DNA from: Prauserella isguenensis | GTDB lineage: Bacteria > Actinomycetota > Actinomycetes > Mycobacteriales > Pseudonocardiaceae | Assembly (NCBI RefSeq): GCF_014191605.1 | Contig: NZ_JACHWU010000007.1 | Location: 1 to 64,000 of the forward strand | Reading direction: 5' to 3' | DNA: 64,000 nt | In this document: positions 49,785-58,071 of the stretch, in pieces | Position numbering within the stretch: position 1 is the stretch's first letter | Layout of the letters: every line of letters starts with the position of its first letter | Made by a program: the position numbers and the translations under genes | The notes under the pieces: model-generated | Databases searched by the model: none | The model's input: the letters and a program-made list of their open reading frames with translations, nothing else | Told to the model about the DNA's origin: nothing

Positions 49785-50968
49785 CGGACACCCAAGACGT
49801 GATGAGGCTGCTCGCCGCCGCTGAAGGTTCCGAGACGACCCTGCGTGCCACGGTCGACGACCTCGGCTCGGCTCGAGTCGCAACCCTGCTCACAGGGGAA
49901 GTCTGCTTCCGGGCTCGTCTCGACGAACTCGGGCCGCGGATGTCCACACCGGTAAGGGTAATACTGGAGTTCCAGTGCACAGACCAGTCTTTCCCTACCA
50001 TGATCACGGTCGAGGGCGGAGGCGTTCGTGTCGGTGCCGACCAACCGGCGCATCTGCCGGTCACCGTTGTATCTCAGGACCTATACGAGGCGGTCCGCAC
50101 CGTGTATGGGCCACGTGAGCTGGCCGCTACTGTGAGCCAGGCCGTACGCTGGCCCGAGATGGCGGTGATGGCCGCGGCGGGAAGGCCAAGCGAAGCAGTC
50201 CCCACGGCCTTCTACCCTATCGTGCAGCGAATAATCCGGTCCTTATCGCGCAGCGAGCACGCGGATCTCGCGGAACTCGCGGCAGAGTGCGGTACCGACA
50301 AGTGGAGCGCACTACACCGGTACCCAGAGCATTACAATCGCCACTTTGGCCCCCTGCGCGAACGAAGGCTGAATGTGCTCGAGATCGGTGTCGGCGGGTT
50401 CGACGAAACCGGGCTTGGTGCCGCTTCCCTGCGCATGTGGAAGCATTATTTTCCCCGCGCGGTTCTGTACGGACTGGACATCGCGGACAAGAGTTCGCTC
50501 GATGAGGCGCGTATCGTGACAGTACGCGGGGACCAATCCGATCGGGCGGCTCTGACCGCATTGGCGGACCAGGCAGGACCCTTCGACATCGTGATCGACG
50601 ACGGTAGCCACGTGAGCGCCGACGTGCTTGCGTCGTTCGAGTTCCTGTTCGGCCAACTGAATCCTAACGGTCTGTATGTCATCGAGGATCTTCAGACTTC
50701 GTACTGGAAACCGATGTTCAGCGGCGACGACTACGACCTTACCGATCCGAAACATACGATGGGTTTCATTAAGACACTCCTGGACGGCCTGCACCACCAG
50801 GAATTTCTTCACGTAGACGCACGAGCGGAACAACCAACCGACCACTGGATCCGAGGTGTGCACATCTACCACAACCTGTGTTTCATCGAAAAAGGACCAA
50901 ACGTCGAGGAATCACCATTCGCAAACCTCATGCGACGTTGGGAAAATACCGATCAGTCGTCCTCCTGA
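49781..50968 (+). CDS. MycE-like sugar O-methyltransferase
   Basis: A 395-aa enzyme, matching MycE (mycinamicin 2''-O-methyltransferase) in length and architecture: an N-terminal auxiliary domain (about 1-150), then LAELAAECGTDKWSALHRYPEHYNRHF and the SAM domain with RRLNVLEIGVGG. The metal site DDGSHVSADVL (about 270) and VIEDLQTSYW are those of MycE. Such enzymes methylate a 6-deoxyhexose hydroxyl after glycosylation. GTG 49781 overlaps the preceding frame by 4 nt. In elloramycin-type pathways several methyltransferases act on rhamnose in succession; with one glycosyltransferase and two sugar methyltransferases this cluster fits that plan. Confidence 0.88.
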   Translation: MTDTQDVMRLLAAAEGSETTLRATVDDLGSARVATLLTGEVCFRARLDELGPRMSTPVRVILEFQCTDQSFPTMITVEGGGVRVGADQPAHLPVTVVSQDLYEAVRTVYGPRELAATVSQAVRWPEMAVMAAAGRPSEAVPTAFYPIVQRIIRSLSRSEHADLAELAAECGTDKWSALHRYPEHYNRHFGPLRERRLNVLEIGVGGFDETGLGAASLRMWKHYFPRAVLYGLDIADKSSLDEARIVTVRGDQSDRAALTALADQAGPFDIVIDDGSHVSADVLASFEFLFGQLNPNGLYVIEDLQTSYWKPMFSGDDYDLTDPKHTMGFIKTLLDGLHHQEFLHVDARAEQPTDHWIRGVHIYHNLCFIEKGPNVEESPFANLMRRWENTDQSSS

Positions 50969-51553
50969 TCCGGTCGTCCTCCACAAAACTACAAACTAGG
51001 GGGAGGGTGTCCTGAACGGTGTCCACTGGCGTCGGGTCGGCTGCGGAACGCTCCTTTCCACCGCGCTGGGCCGGCATGGTGATGTCGAGGGTCTTGCCAA
51101 GGTGCGGCGCGTTTCCCGGCCGGTATCAGGGTGTCGATCGCCGCCATCCGAGCAGCCGGCGCCATGGATTTCCGGACGTTGCACAGGATCGCGTGCGCCT
51201 CGAGGTCGTCCCTGCTACGCAGGATTCAGGGTGGCAGGTACAGATCGCCGCCTGCGGGCAGGACTGTGAAGAAATCGCGCAACGGTTGTCGCCCCCGCTC
51301 GTCGAGCGTCGGCGGCGCTCCGGCCACGATTTGCGGCCGGTCGTAGACCATCATCTCCGTGGGCGCGCGCAGCAGGGCAGCGGCGAGCATCTGCTTGCTG
51401 ACGTCGCTCATCGCACCGTGGAACAACGCTGCGCGGCCGTGGGTGCGAGCGTGGGTGCGAAACGGTTCCTCATGGTGCCTCGTTCGCACCCATCGTGGCG
51501 TCCCATGCAGGCGTTTCCGCTGTTAAGAGCGCTGTGCGACGGTTGCCGGATGC
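50969..51553. other. Right end of the element, unidentified remnant
   Basis: No confident gene. A minus-strand frame (51226-51489) encodes FHGAMSDVSKQMLAAALLRAPTEMMVYDRPQIVAG and DERGRQPLRDFFTVLPAGG, which looks like real protein in its middle part but matches nothing I recognise. Its ends are not conserved-looking. It may be a truncated gene left at the element edge. Confidence 0.35.
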
Positions 51554-51615
51554 CTCATAGTCCTTTGGCCGTCGGTTCAAGTCCGACCCGGCCCACCCTT
51601 CTGACCTGCATGTTC
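51554..51615. repeat. Attachment repeat, copy 2 (att between the two islands)
   Basis: A 62-bp copy of the tRNA 3' end and flank, identical to copy 1 except A to G in the anticodon loop (CTCATAG) and G to C in CTTCTGACC. The upstream tRNA half is absent, so it is not a functional tRNA. It marks the right end (attR) of the AICE and the left end of the second island. Confidence 0.9.
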
Positions 51616-51781
51616 AGTGCGGCTATCGCTGATGCCTGGTTGTTTGTCCATGGCAGCGTCCAGGTTCGAGGTGTTCGGAAGGGGCTGGGGGAGTGGCTCA
51701 CTGTGCCCCGTCCACCCGGCGGCTTAGTCCCGGAATGGTCTGCCCTGGGCTGGTTGGTGGTGTCGGCGTCAGCGCGACGTG

Positions 51782-52546
51782 TTAGGAGGCGTCCAGATTC
51801 TCGGCTGCGCGGGCCTCGTTGTGGATGACGTCGACAGTGGTGACGATGTGTCGTTCCATCTCGCGGCGCGCGCATTCCGGGTCCTGGGCGTGTATGGCTT
51901 CTCGAATCTGTTCGTGGTCGGCGTGCCGACCGTCGAGCGCGCTGCTCAGGGGTTGGGGGATGCCGGTGGTGTTGATGAGAAAGTCCGACAGGTCCCATAG
52001 GCGGCGGCTCGTTTCGGCCGCGATCTGTGAGTGTGCCATGGCGTGAATTGCGTGGTGGAACTCTCGGTTCAACACGCGGTAGCCACGGGAGCGCTTGTCG
52101 GGGTCGGCTTCCGCTCGCAGTGCATCCACCCGGTTGGAGATCGAGTCGAGCTCCTCGAGTTGTGCGTTGGTTCGCCGTTGTGCGGCCATTCCGGCGATGG
52201 TTCCTTCGAATCCCCCGAACATGACGTAGAAGTCGGCTACCTCGCGCAGGTGGTAGGTCATCACGCGGGAGCCGACCTGCGGGACGATCTCGACCATGCC
52301 GTCGCCTGCAAGGCGGCGTAGAGCTTCCATCACGGGCTGCTTGCTGATGCCGAATTCGACGCGCAGCGCTTCGGCCGACAGTCGCTCACCGGCGGCGTAG
52401 GTGCCCTCCATGAGCCTGTCCTTGAGCTGGTCGTAGACGGCGTTGTTGAGGCGACTGCCCGACTTGCGTAGGGCAGAACCGGCTGCTTCGGGGAGATCCA
52501 CGGCGCCAGCGTAGCCGCTCCGTACCTCCGTCGACGGAACTGGCAT
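51782..52546 (-). CDS. GntR-family regulator, FadR/VanR (FCD) type
   Basis: A 254-aa repressor. Winged helix at about 30-95 (NNAVYDQLKDRLMEGTYAAGERLSAEALRVEFGISKQPVMEALRRLAGDGMVEIVPQVG), then an all-helical FCD ligand domain (about 100-245) with metal-binding-type His residues (NREFHHAIHAMAHS, HADHEQI). ATG 52546 has AGAGG at 8-nt spacing; GTG 52555 is possible. It is divergent from the catabolic genes. The palindromes at 52582 and 55303 are its likely operators, and the effector is probably a pathway substrate or intermediate. Confidence 0.88.
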   Translation of the reverse strand: MPVPSTEVRSGYAGAVDLPEAAGSALRKSGSRLNNAVYDQLKDRLMEGTYAAGERLSAEALRVEFGISKQPVMEALRRLAGDGMVEIVPQVGSRVMTYHLREVADFYVMFGGFEGTIAGMAAQRRTNAQLEELDSISNRVDALRAEADPDKRSRGYRVLNREFHHAIHAMAHSQIAAETSRRLWDLSDFLINTTGIPQPLSSALDGRHADHEQIREAIHAQDPECARREMERHIVTTVDVIHNEARAAENLDAS

Positions 52547-52581
52547 GTCAGTCACCTCTTGTGTCCGCGAACCCCGGCTCG

Positions 52582-52613
52582 TACTGTGATGCTAACACGC
52601 TAGCATTCCAGTA
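52582..52613. promoter_or_regulatory. Putative GntR operator between gntR and the monooxygenase gene
   Basis: TACTGTGATGCTA (52582-52594) and TAGCATTCCAGTA (52601-52613) are inverted with 11 of 13 matches around a 6-bp centre. The right half is nearly the same as the half sites at 55303-55334. It lies in the 142-bp divergent region. Confidence 0.65.
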
Positions 52614-52688
52614 TTCTTCGGTGGAGCGTGCCGGTCGCCCGGGGTGCTGCGATCGCACGAAGAACTCGGAGCCGCAAAGGAGCAGCTG

Positions 52689-53762
52689 ATGGAGTTCTGC
52701 ATTGGCACCTGCGCCAAGATCGACAACGTCGACCTGGCGAAACAGGCGGAGGACGCCGGCGCGAGTCACTTCGGTGTCGGTGAGGGGCCTCTGCTCTTCA
52801 GTGATCCGTATCAGTATCTGGCGTTGGCGGCGCAGCAGACGTCGTCGATCAAGCTGGGGACGTGGGTCACCAATCCGTTGACCCGCATTCCACCGGTGAC
52901 CGCGAACTCCATCGCGACGTTGAACGCACTGGCGCCGGCGCGCACGTTCTTGGGGATGGGCACGGCGAACAACGCTCTTCGGTCCATGGGTAGTCGTCCC
53001 GCGAAGATGTCGGAAATGGATTCGGCGTTGGAGACGATTCGTGGTCTGCTCGCCGGGGAGCGGGTGTCGCATCAGTGGTTGGGGCAAGACCGTGAGATCG
53101 AGTTCCTTGATTCCAACGGGATCTGGTACAACCTGGCCGATCCGGTCGAGGTGTGGATGTCGGCAGGCGGCCCGAAGGGGCTCGCGCTCGCCGCGCGGCA
53201 TGCCGATTACATGACCTATTGCCTCGGTCCGAATCCGGACATGATCGGCGTGGTGCGCCGGGAATTGGACAAGGCCGTCGCCGATGCGGGACGTCCGCCG
53301 GGTTCGGTCAAGCTCGTGGCACTGTCGTGGTTCTATCAGCTGCGTCCCGGGCAGGACTGGGAGCACGGAATCGATGAGGGATTCGGTTCGGGACCCATCA
53401 GCTCCTGCATCACGAACGCGGGGTTCATGCGCGAGCACGTCGACGAGCTCGGTGAGGACATCGTCAATGCCTCGACGGAGGCGGCCATGGCCTACCTCGG
53501 CGACCCCGCCGCGGAGGACGCTCCGCATCACCTGGATGTCTGGGCGAAGTACCTACGCGGGCTGGATCCCGCGCACCGCCCGCTGATCACCAAGGAGCTG
53601 GTCGACTACTGGTGTCTGTACGGCACGCCGGACCAGCTACGGGAAAAGACTCAGCTGATGCTCGACTCAGGGTGCGACATGGTCAGTGTCTTCCTGTCGA
53701 ACCCCTTCACCGCTTCACGCGACATCGCCGACATCGGTTCCTCCATCCTCGCCGACGTATGA
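52689..53762 (+). CDS. LLM-class flavin-dependent oxidoreductase (catabolic island)
   Basis: A 357-aa luciferase-like enzyme: MEFCIGTCAKIDNVDLAKQAEDAGASHFGVGEGPLLFSDPYQYLALAAQQTSSIKLGTWVTNP is a typical N-terminal half. ATG 52689 has a GGAGC site. It heads the first catabolic unit and is followed 20 bp later by an isochorismatase-fold gene. In pyrimidine (RutA-RutB) and some N-heterocycle pathways a luciferase-like enzyme is also paired with an isochorismatase-type hydrolase, so ring opening or hydroxylation of the starting compound is possible. Substrate unknown. Confidence 0.87.
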   Translation: MEFCIGTCAKIDNVDLAKQAEDAGASHFGVGEGPLLFSDPYQYLALAAQQTSSIKLGTWVTNPLTRIPPVTANSIATLNALAPARTFLGMGTANNALRSMGSRPAKMSEMDSALETIRGLLAGERVSHQWLGQDREIEFLDSNGIWYNLADPVEVWMSAGGPKGLALAARHADYMTYCLGPNPDMIGVVRRELDKAVADAGRPPGSVKLVALSWFYQLRPGQDWEHGIDEGFGSGPISSCITNAGFMREHVDELGEDIVNASTEAAMAYLGDPAAEDAPHHLDVWAKYLRGLDPAHRPLITKELVDYWCLYGTPDQLREKTQLMLDSGCDMVSVFLSNPFTASRDIADIGSSILADV

Positions 53763-53782
53763 CAGGAAAGGACTGTCTTCAC

Positions 53783-54406
53783 ATGGTTTCGATCGATCCC
53801 GGCCGCACCGCGGTTGTGGCCGTGCACCTGCAGAACGACATCGTCGGCGCCGACGGTGCATTCGCGCAGTTCTTCCGCGCCGAGGTCGAGCGCACGAATG
53901 TGCTCGACACAGCGCGTCGCGTGTTGGACGGCGCACGCCGAGCGGGCACGAAGGTCGTGTACACCCGGGTGGCGTTCCGGCCTGGTTACCCGGATCTCGT
54001 CGCGAACTCACCCCTGCTCGGCATGGTCGCGCAGGTCGGATGTCTCGTTGACGGCGGGGTCGGCGCCGACCTCGCACCCGAAACCGCGCCGCACGATGGC
54101 GACGTCGTCGTGACCCATCAACGCGTGACCGGCTTCCACGCCAGCGAACTCGACGTTGTATTGCGCGGAGCCGGTATCGACACCGTCGTGCTGTTGGGGG
54201 TCGCCACGAACGTGTCGGTGGAGGGCACTGCTCGCGCGGCCTCCGACCTGGGCTACCGCACCCTCGTCGTATCCGACGCCTGCTCGGCCGGATCCGAGAC
54301 CGCGCACGCCGCATCCCTGGAGTCGCTGGGACTGCTCGCTGAGGTGGTCACCGCCGACGAAGTCCTCGGTGCGATGACTGCGCAGTCCGCTGCCGCGCCC
54401 GCGTGA
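53783..54406 (+). CDS. Isochorismatase-fold hydrolase lacking the catalytic Cys
   Basis: A 207-aa isochorismatase-superfamily protein. Asp19 is kept (VVAVHLQNDIVG), but the Lys position reads His112 (VTHQRVTGF) and the nucleophile Cys position reads Ser145 (ATNVSVEGTARAA). True amidases such as nicotinamidase use Asp-Lys-Cys; isochorismatases also lack the Cys. The protein may hydrolyse a different bond type or be non-catalytic. It lies between the luciferase-like and hydratase genes, with 64 bp to the next. Confidence 0.82.
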   Translation: MVSIDPGRTAVVAVHLQNDIVGADGAFAQFFRAEVERTNVLDTARRVLDGARRAGTKVVYTRVAFRPGYPDLVANSPLLGMVAQVGCLVDGGVGADLAPETAPHDGDVVVTHQRVTGFHASELDVVLRGAGIDTVVLLGVATNVSVEGTARAASDLGYRTLVVSDACSAGSETAHAASLESLGLLAEVVTADEVLGAMTAQSAAAPA

Positions 54407-54470
54407 TACCGAACAGTCGTCCACGGGCACGGCGCCAGGCGCGGCGGGCTCACGGGCATGGAGAACAATC

Positions 54471-55271
54471 ATGACCCACATTGACTCGACGAGTATCGAG
54501 AACGCCGCGGCCAGGCTCGGCCAGGCGCGGCGCCACCGAATCCCGTGCGCCCCGGTACGCGACCTGCTGCCAAGTCCCGACCCCGCCACCGGCTACGCAG
54601 TACAGCAGGTTCTGACCGCGTCGCGGATTGCAGGCGGAGCGCACCCGATCGGGCACAAGATCGGCCTGACTGCTCCGTCCGTGCAGCAGCAGCTCGGTGT
54701 CGACCAACCCGACTTCGGCGTGCTGTTCGACGACATGGTGTGCCCGGAGGGGCAGGTCATCGACAATCGTCGGCTCCTGCAGCCGCGCATCGAGGCCGAG
54801 GTGGCGTTCGTGCTCTCCGGTGACCTGGACGGTCCGCTCGATGACAGGGCCGTTCGCGAGGCCGCGGGCGACATGGTGGCCGCGCTCGAGATCGTCGACA
54901 GCCGCGTGGCCGACTGGGACATCACCATCGTCGACACCGTCGCCGACAACGCCTCCAGCGGACTGTTCGTCCTCGGCACGGAGCGCATTCCGTTGCGAGA
55001 TCAGGACCTGCGGACGATCGAGATGACGATGACCGACGCACGTGGTCAACGCCTCAGCAGTGGCACCGGCTCCGCGTGCCTGGGCGACCCGGTGGCGGCA
55101 CTGTGCTGGCTGGCACGGACCAAGCAGGAGCTCGGTGAGCCGCTCCGGGCCGGCGACGTCGTGCTGTCCGGAGCGCTCGGCCCGATGGTCCCGGTCGTGC
55201 CGGGCGAGACCTACACGGCCACGATTACCGGCATCGGTCGCGTGGTGGCGGAGTTCGCGGCCGGGCGCTAG
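54471..55271 (+). CDS. 2-keto-4-pentenoate hydratase (MhpD/TesE-like)
   Basis: A 266-aa enzyme that adds water to 2-hydroxypenta-2,4-dienoate to give 4-hydroxy-2-oxovalerate. Family stretches: IGHKIGLTAPSVQQQLGVDQPDFGVL, RIEAEVAFVLSGDL, ALEIVDSRVADWDITIVDTVADNASSG and the ending GPMVPVVPGETY. The metal-binding acids (EAEVAF, EIVDSR) are intact. It supplies the step between C-C hydrolase and aldolase encoded further down, but belongs to the first transcription unit, before the palindrome at 55303. Confidence 0.93.
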   Translation: MTHIDSTSIENAAARLGQARRHRIPCAPVRDLLPSPDPATGYAVQQVLTASRIAGGAHPIGHKIGLTAPSVQQQLGVDQPDFGVLFDDMVCPEGQVIDNRRLLQPRIEAEVAFVLSGDLDGPLDDRAVREAAGDMVAALEIVDSRVADWDITIVDTVADNASSGLFVLGTERIPLRDQDLRTIEMTMTDARGQRLSSGTGSACLGDPVAALCWLARTKQELGEPLRAGDVVLSGALGPMVPVVPGETYTATITGIGRVVAEFAAGR

Positions 55272-55302
55272 TCCGAGAAATGCGGAGACGGGTCTTGTGT
55301 CA

Positions 55303-55334
55303 GCTGTACTGAAATACTAGCATTTCAGTACAGC
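55303..55334. promoter_or_regulatory. Putative GntR operator before the hydroxylase operon
   Basis: A perfect 13-bp inverted repeat, GCTGTACTGAAAT (55303-55315) and ATTTCAGTACAGC (55322-55334), 6-bp centre. The element TAGCATT(T/C)CAGTA is shared with 52582-52613. It stands 51 bp before the hydroxylase start. It could in part act as a terminator of the first unit, but the AT-rich arms and the shared half-site favour an operator. Confidence 0.7.
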
Positions 55335-55384
55335 CAGCGGCGAGCGGACGCTCACGCCGCGCTCGATTCTTGGAGAAATGTGTC

Positions 55385-57187
55385 ATGGATGCCCCAAATC
55401 TCCCTGAGCCCCAGTTCGTGCCGTTCTGCCGGGACGATCAGGGTTTTGACACCGACGTCGTCGTGGTCGGCCTTGGTCCTGCCGGTGGTACGGCCGCTCT
55501 GGCGCTGGCGACTTACGGCGTGCGCGTGCATGCGGTGTCGATGTTTCCCTGGGTGGCGAACTCCCCGCGGGCGCATATCACCAATCAGCGCGCGGTCGAG
55601 GTGCTGCGCGATCTCGGTGTCGAACAGGAAGCACGCAAGTACGCCACACCGTGGGAGCAAATGGGCGATACGCTGTTCACCACCAGTCTCGCGGGCGAGG
55701 AGATCGTTCGCTTGCAGACCTGGGGCACCGGTGATCGGCGGTACGGCGACTATCTGCAAGGCAGCCCCTGCACGATGCTGGATGTTCCGCAGCCCTTGAT
55801 GGAGCCCGTACTCGTCAAGAATGCCGCTGAACGCGGCGCGGTCATCAGTTTCCACACCGAGTATCTGGACCACCAGCAGGACGAGTCCGGTGTCACCGTG
55901 CGATTCCGGGATGTGCGCAGTGGGTACGTGTTCGAGCAACGGGCGCGCTATCTCCTGGCGTTCGACGGGGCACGGTCGCGCGTGGCCGAGCAGATCGGGT
56001 TGCCCTTCGAGGGTGAGCTGGCGCGCGCCGGAACGGCATACGTCCTCTTCAATGCGGACTTGAGCCGGTACGCGGAACACCGTCCGAGCATTCTGCACTG
56101 GATCTTCAATTCGAAGGCCGGCTTCGGCGAGATCGGCATGGGCTTGTTGCGGGCGATCAAGCCCTGGCATCAATGGATCGCCGGGTGGGGCTTCGACATG
56201 GCCGACGGCGAGCCGGATCTGTCCGAGGACGTCGTGCTCGAACAGATCAGAACGCTCGTCGGTGACCCCGACCTGGACGCGGAGATCGTGTCCCGGTCGT
56301 GTTGGTATGTCAATCAGCAGTACGCGACGAGCTACCAGTCGGGGCGTGTGTTCTGCGGGGGCGACGCGGTGCACCGGCATCCGCCGTCCAGTGGGCTCGG
56401 CTCGAACACCTCGATCCAGGACGCGCACAACCTGGCATGGAAGGTCGCCTACGTGGTGCAGGGGCACGCCGGCCCGGGTCTGCTGGATTCGTACACCCCG
56501 GAGCGCATGCCGGTGGGCAAACAGGTGGTGGCCAGGGCGAACCAGTCACGCAAGGACTACGCGGGACTGCGCGAGTGGTTCGCCGGTGACAGCGACGACC
56601 CGGTTCGGGACGGCCTGGTGAAACTGAAGGAAGCGAGCTCCGAAGGCGTCGCGCTCCGCGAGCGGTTGTATGAGGCCCTGGAACTGAAGAACACGGAGTT
56701 CAACGCGCACGGCGTCGAGCTGAACCAGCGATACACATCTGATGCGGTGATCCCTGACTCGGCCGCCGGCCCTGAGCGGTGGGAGCGTGATCCGGAGCTG
56801 TACCTGCAGGCCACCACGCGGCCTGGAGCCAAGCTGCCGCACGCATGGCTGGTCGGCCGTGACGGTCAGCGGGTCTCGACCTTGGACCTCGTGGGCGGTG
56901 GCCGGACGACGCTACTGACCGGCCTCGGTGGCCAGGCGTGGAAGAACGCCGCGACGAAACTCGACCTCCCCTTCCTGCGCACGATCGTCGTCGGTGAGGA
57001 CGGAGTGCTCGACCCGTACGGGTACTGGCGGGCCGTCCGGGAGGTCGACGAAGCGGGCGCGATTCTCGTGCGCCCCGACGGCTACGTCGCGTGGCGGCGG
57101 TCGGCGTCCGTCTGGGACGACGCGCTCGCGTTGCACGAACTGGAAAACGCGCTCTCCGCAGTGCTGAACAAGGGAGTACCTCGATGA
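55385..57187 (+). CDS. Flavin-dependent aromatic hydroxylase (MhpA/TfdB-like)
   Basis: A 600-aa class A flavoprotein hydroxylase. FAD motif VVVVGLGPAGGTAALALA (about 20), SPRAHITNQRAVEVLRDLG, DG region LLAFDGARSRVAEQ, GD motif VFCGGDAVHRHPPSSGLGSNTSIQDAHNLAWKV, and a thioredoxin-like C-terminal domain with VRPDGYVAWR. Family members hydroxylate phenols or hydroxyphenylpropionate to catechols using NAD(P)H. ATG 55385 is preferred to the TTG start at 55370. It is the first gene of the second unit and overlaps the hydrolase gene by 4 nt. Confidence 0.9.
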   Translation: MDAPNLPEPQFVPFCRDDQGFDTDVVVVGLGPAGGTAALALATYGVRVHAVSMFPWVANSPRAHITNQRAVEVLRDLGVEQEARKYATPWEQMGDTLFTTSLAGEEIVRLQTWGTGDRRYGDYLQGSPCTMLDVPQPLMEPVLVKNAAERGAVISFHTEYLDHQQDESGVTVRFRDVRSGYVFEQRARYLLAFDGARSRVAEQIGLPFEGELARAGTAYVLFNADLSRYAEHRPSILHWIFNSKAGFGEIGMGLLRAIKPWHQWIAGWGFDMADGEPDLSEDVVLEQIRTLVGDPDLDAEIVSRSCWYVNQQYATSYQSGRVFCGGDAVHRHPPSSGLGSNTSIQDAHNLAWKVAYVVQGHAGPGLLDSYTPERMPVGKQVVARANQSRKDYAGLREWFAGDSDDPVRDGLVKLKEASSEGVALRERLYEALELKNTEFNAHGVELNQRYTSDAVIPDSAAGPERWERDPELYLQATTRPGAKLPHAWLVGRDGQRVSTLDLVGGGRTTLLTGLGGQAWKNAATKLDLPFLRTIVVGEDGVLDPYGYWRAVREVDEAGAILVRPDGYVAWRRSASVWDDALALHELENALSAVLNKGVPR

Positions 57188-58071
57188 CAACCCGTCCGTA
57201 CACCAGTGTCTGGGACGACCTGAAACAAGTCGAGTTCAGCCAAGGGTTTCTGCAGGCAGGGCCGTACCGCACGCGCTACCTGCACGCCGGCGACACATCC
57301 AAGCCGGTTCTGCTGCTGTTGCACGGAATCACCGGGCATGCCGAAGCCTACGTGCGTAACCTCGCGGCGCACGCGCAGCACTTCTCCGTCTGGGCGATCG
57401 ACTTCATCGGGCACGGCTACTCGTCCAAACCGGACCACCCGCTGGAGATTCCGCACTACATCGGTCAGGTCAACCACGTCCTGGACGCGCTGGGGGTCGA
57501 CACGGCCTACTTCAGCGGCGAATCCCTGGGCGGATGGGTCACCGCGCGCTACGCGATCGAGCATCCGGAACGGGTCGAGAAGATCGTCCTGAACACGCCG
57601 GGTGGAACTCGCGCCGATCCGAAGGTCATGGAACGGCTCTACACGCTTTCGATGGAAGCTGCGAAGGACCCTTCGTGGGAGCGGGTCAAGGCCCGTTTGG
57701 AATGGTTGATGGCCGACCCGTCGATGGTCACCGACGACCTCATCCGCACCCGACAGGCGATCTTCCAGCAGCCGGACTGGCCCAAGGCCTGCGAGATGAA
57801 CATGGCGCTGCAGGACCTCGAGATCCGTAAACGGAACATGCTCTCCGATGACGACCTACGGGCCATCGGGGCCGAAGCACTGGTCATCTGGACCACCAAG
57901 GATCCCTCCGGCCCGGTCGAGGAAGGGAAGAGGATCGCGTCCCTGATCCCGAACGGACAGCTGGCCGTGATGGAGAACTGCGGGCACTGGCCCCAGTACG
58001 AGGACACCCCGACCTTCAATCGACTCCATCTGGACTTCCTGCTGGGCTGCGGGAACGGGGGTACGGCATGA
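57184..58071 (+). CDS. Meta-cleavage C-C bond hydrolase (MhpC-like, alpha/beta fold)
   Basis: A 295-aa alpha/beta hydrolase with catalytic Ser in SGESLGGWVTA, the Asp in IWTTKDPSGP and His in ENCGHWPQYED, plus the oxyanion stretch LLLHGITGHAEAY. MhpC-type enzymes cleave the C5-C6 bond of the ring-fission product. It is placed directly before the extradiol dioxygenase gene, overlapping it by 4 nt. Confidence 0.92.
   Translation: MTTRPYTSVWDDLKQVEFSQGFLQAGPYRTRYLHAGDTSKPVLLLLHGITGHAEAYVRNLAAHAQHFSVWAIDFIGHGYSSKPDHPLEIPHYIGQVNHVLDALGVDTAYFSGESLGGWVTARYAIEHPERVEKIVLNTPGGTRADPKVMERLYTLSMEAAKDPSWERVKARLEWLMADPSMVTDDLIRTRQAIFQQPDWPKACEMNMALQDLEIRKRNMLSDDDLRAIGAEALVIWTTKDPSGPVEEGKRIASLIPNGQLAVMENCGHWPQYEDTPTFNRLHLDFLLGCGNGGTA

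Noticed and set aside
51554-51615. Second and third tRNA genes
   Set aside because: Copies at 51554 and 63841 contain only the anticodon-loop-to-3'-end half. No acceptor 5' strand or D arm precedes them.
51555-51998. Minus-strand frame ending VGRVGLEPTAKGL, and 63676-63867 starting MNRRPKDYEPAESP
   Set aside because: These peptides are translations of the tRNA-derived att repeat read antisense, a well-known source of false gene calls next to tRNA fragments.
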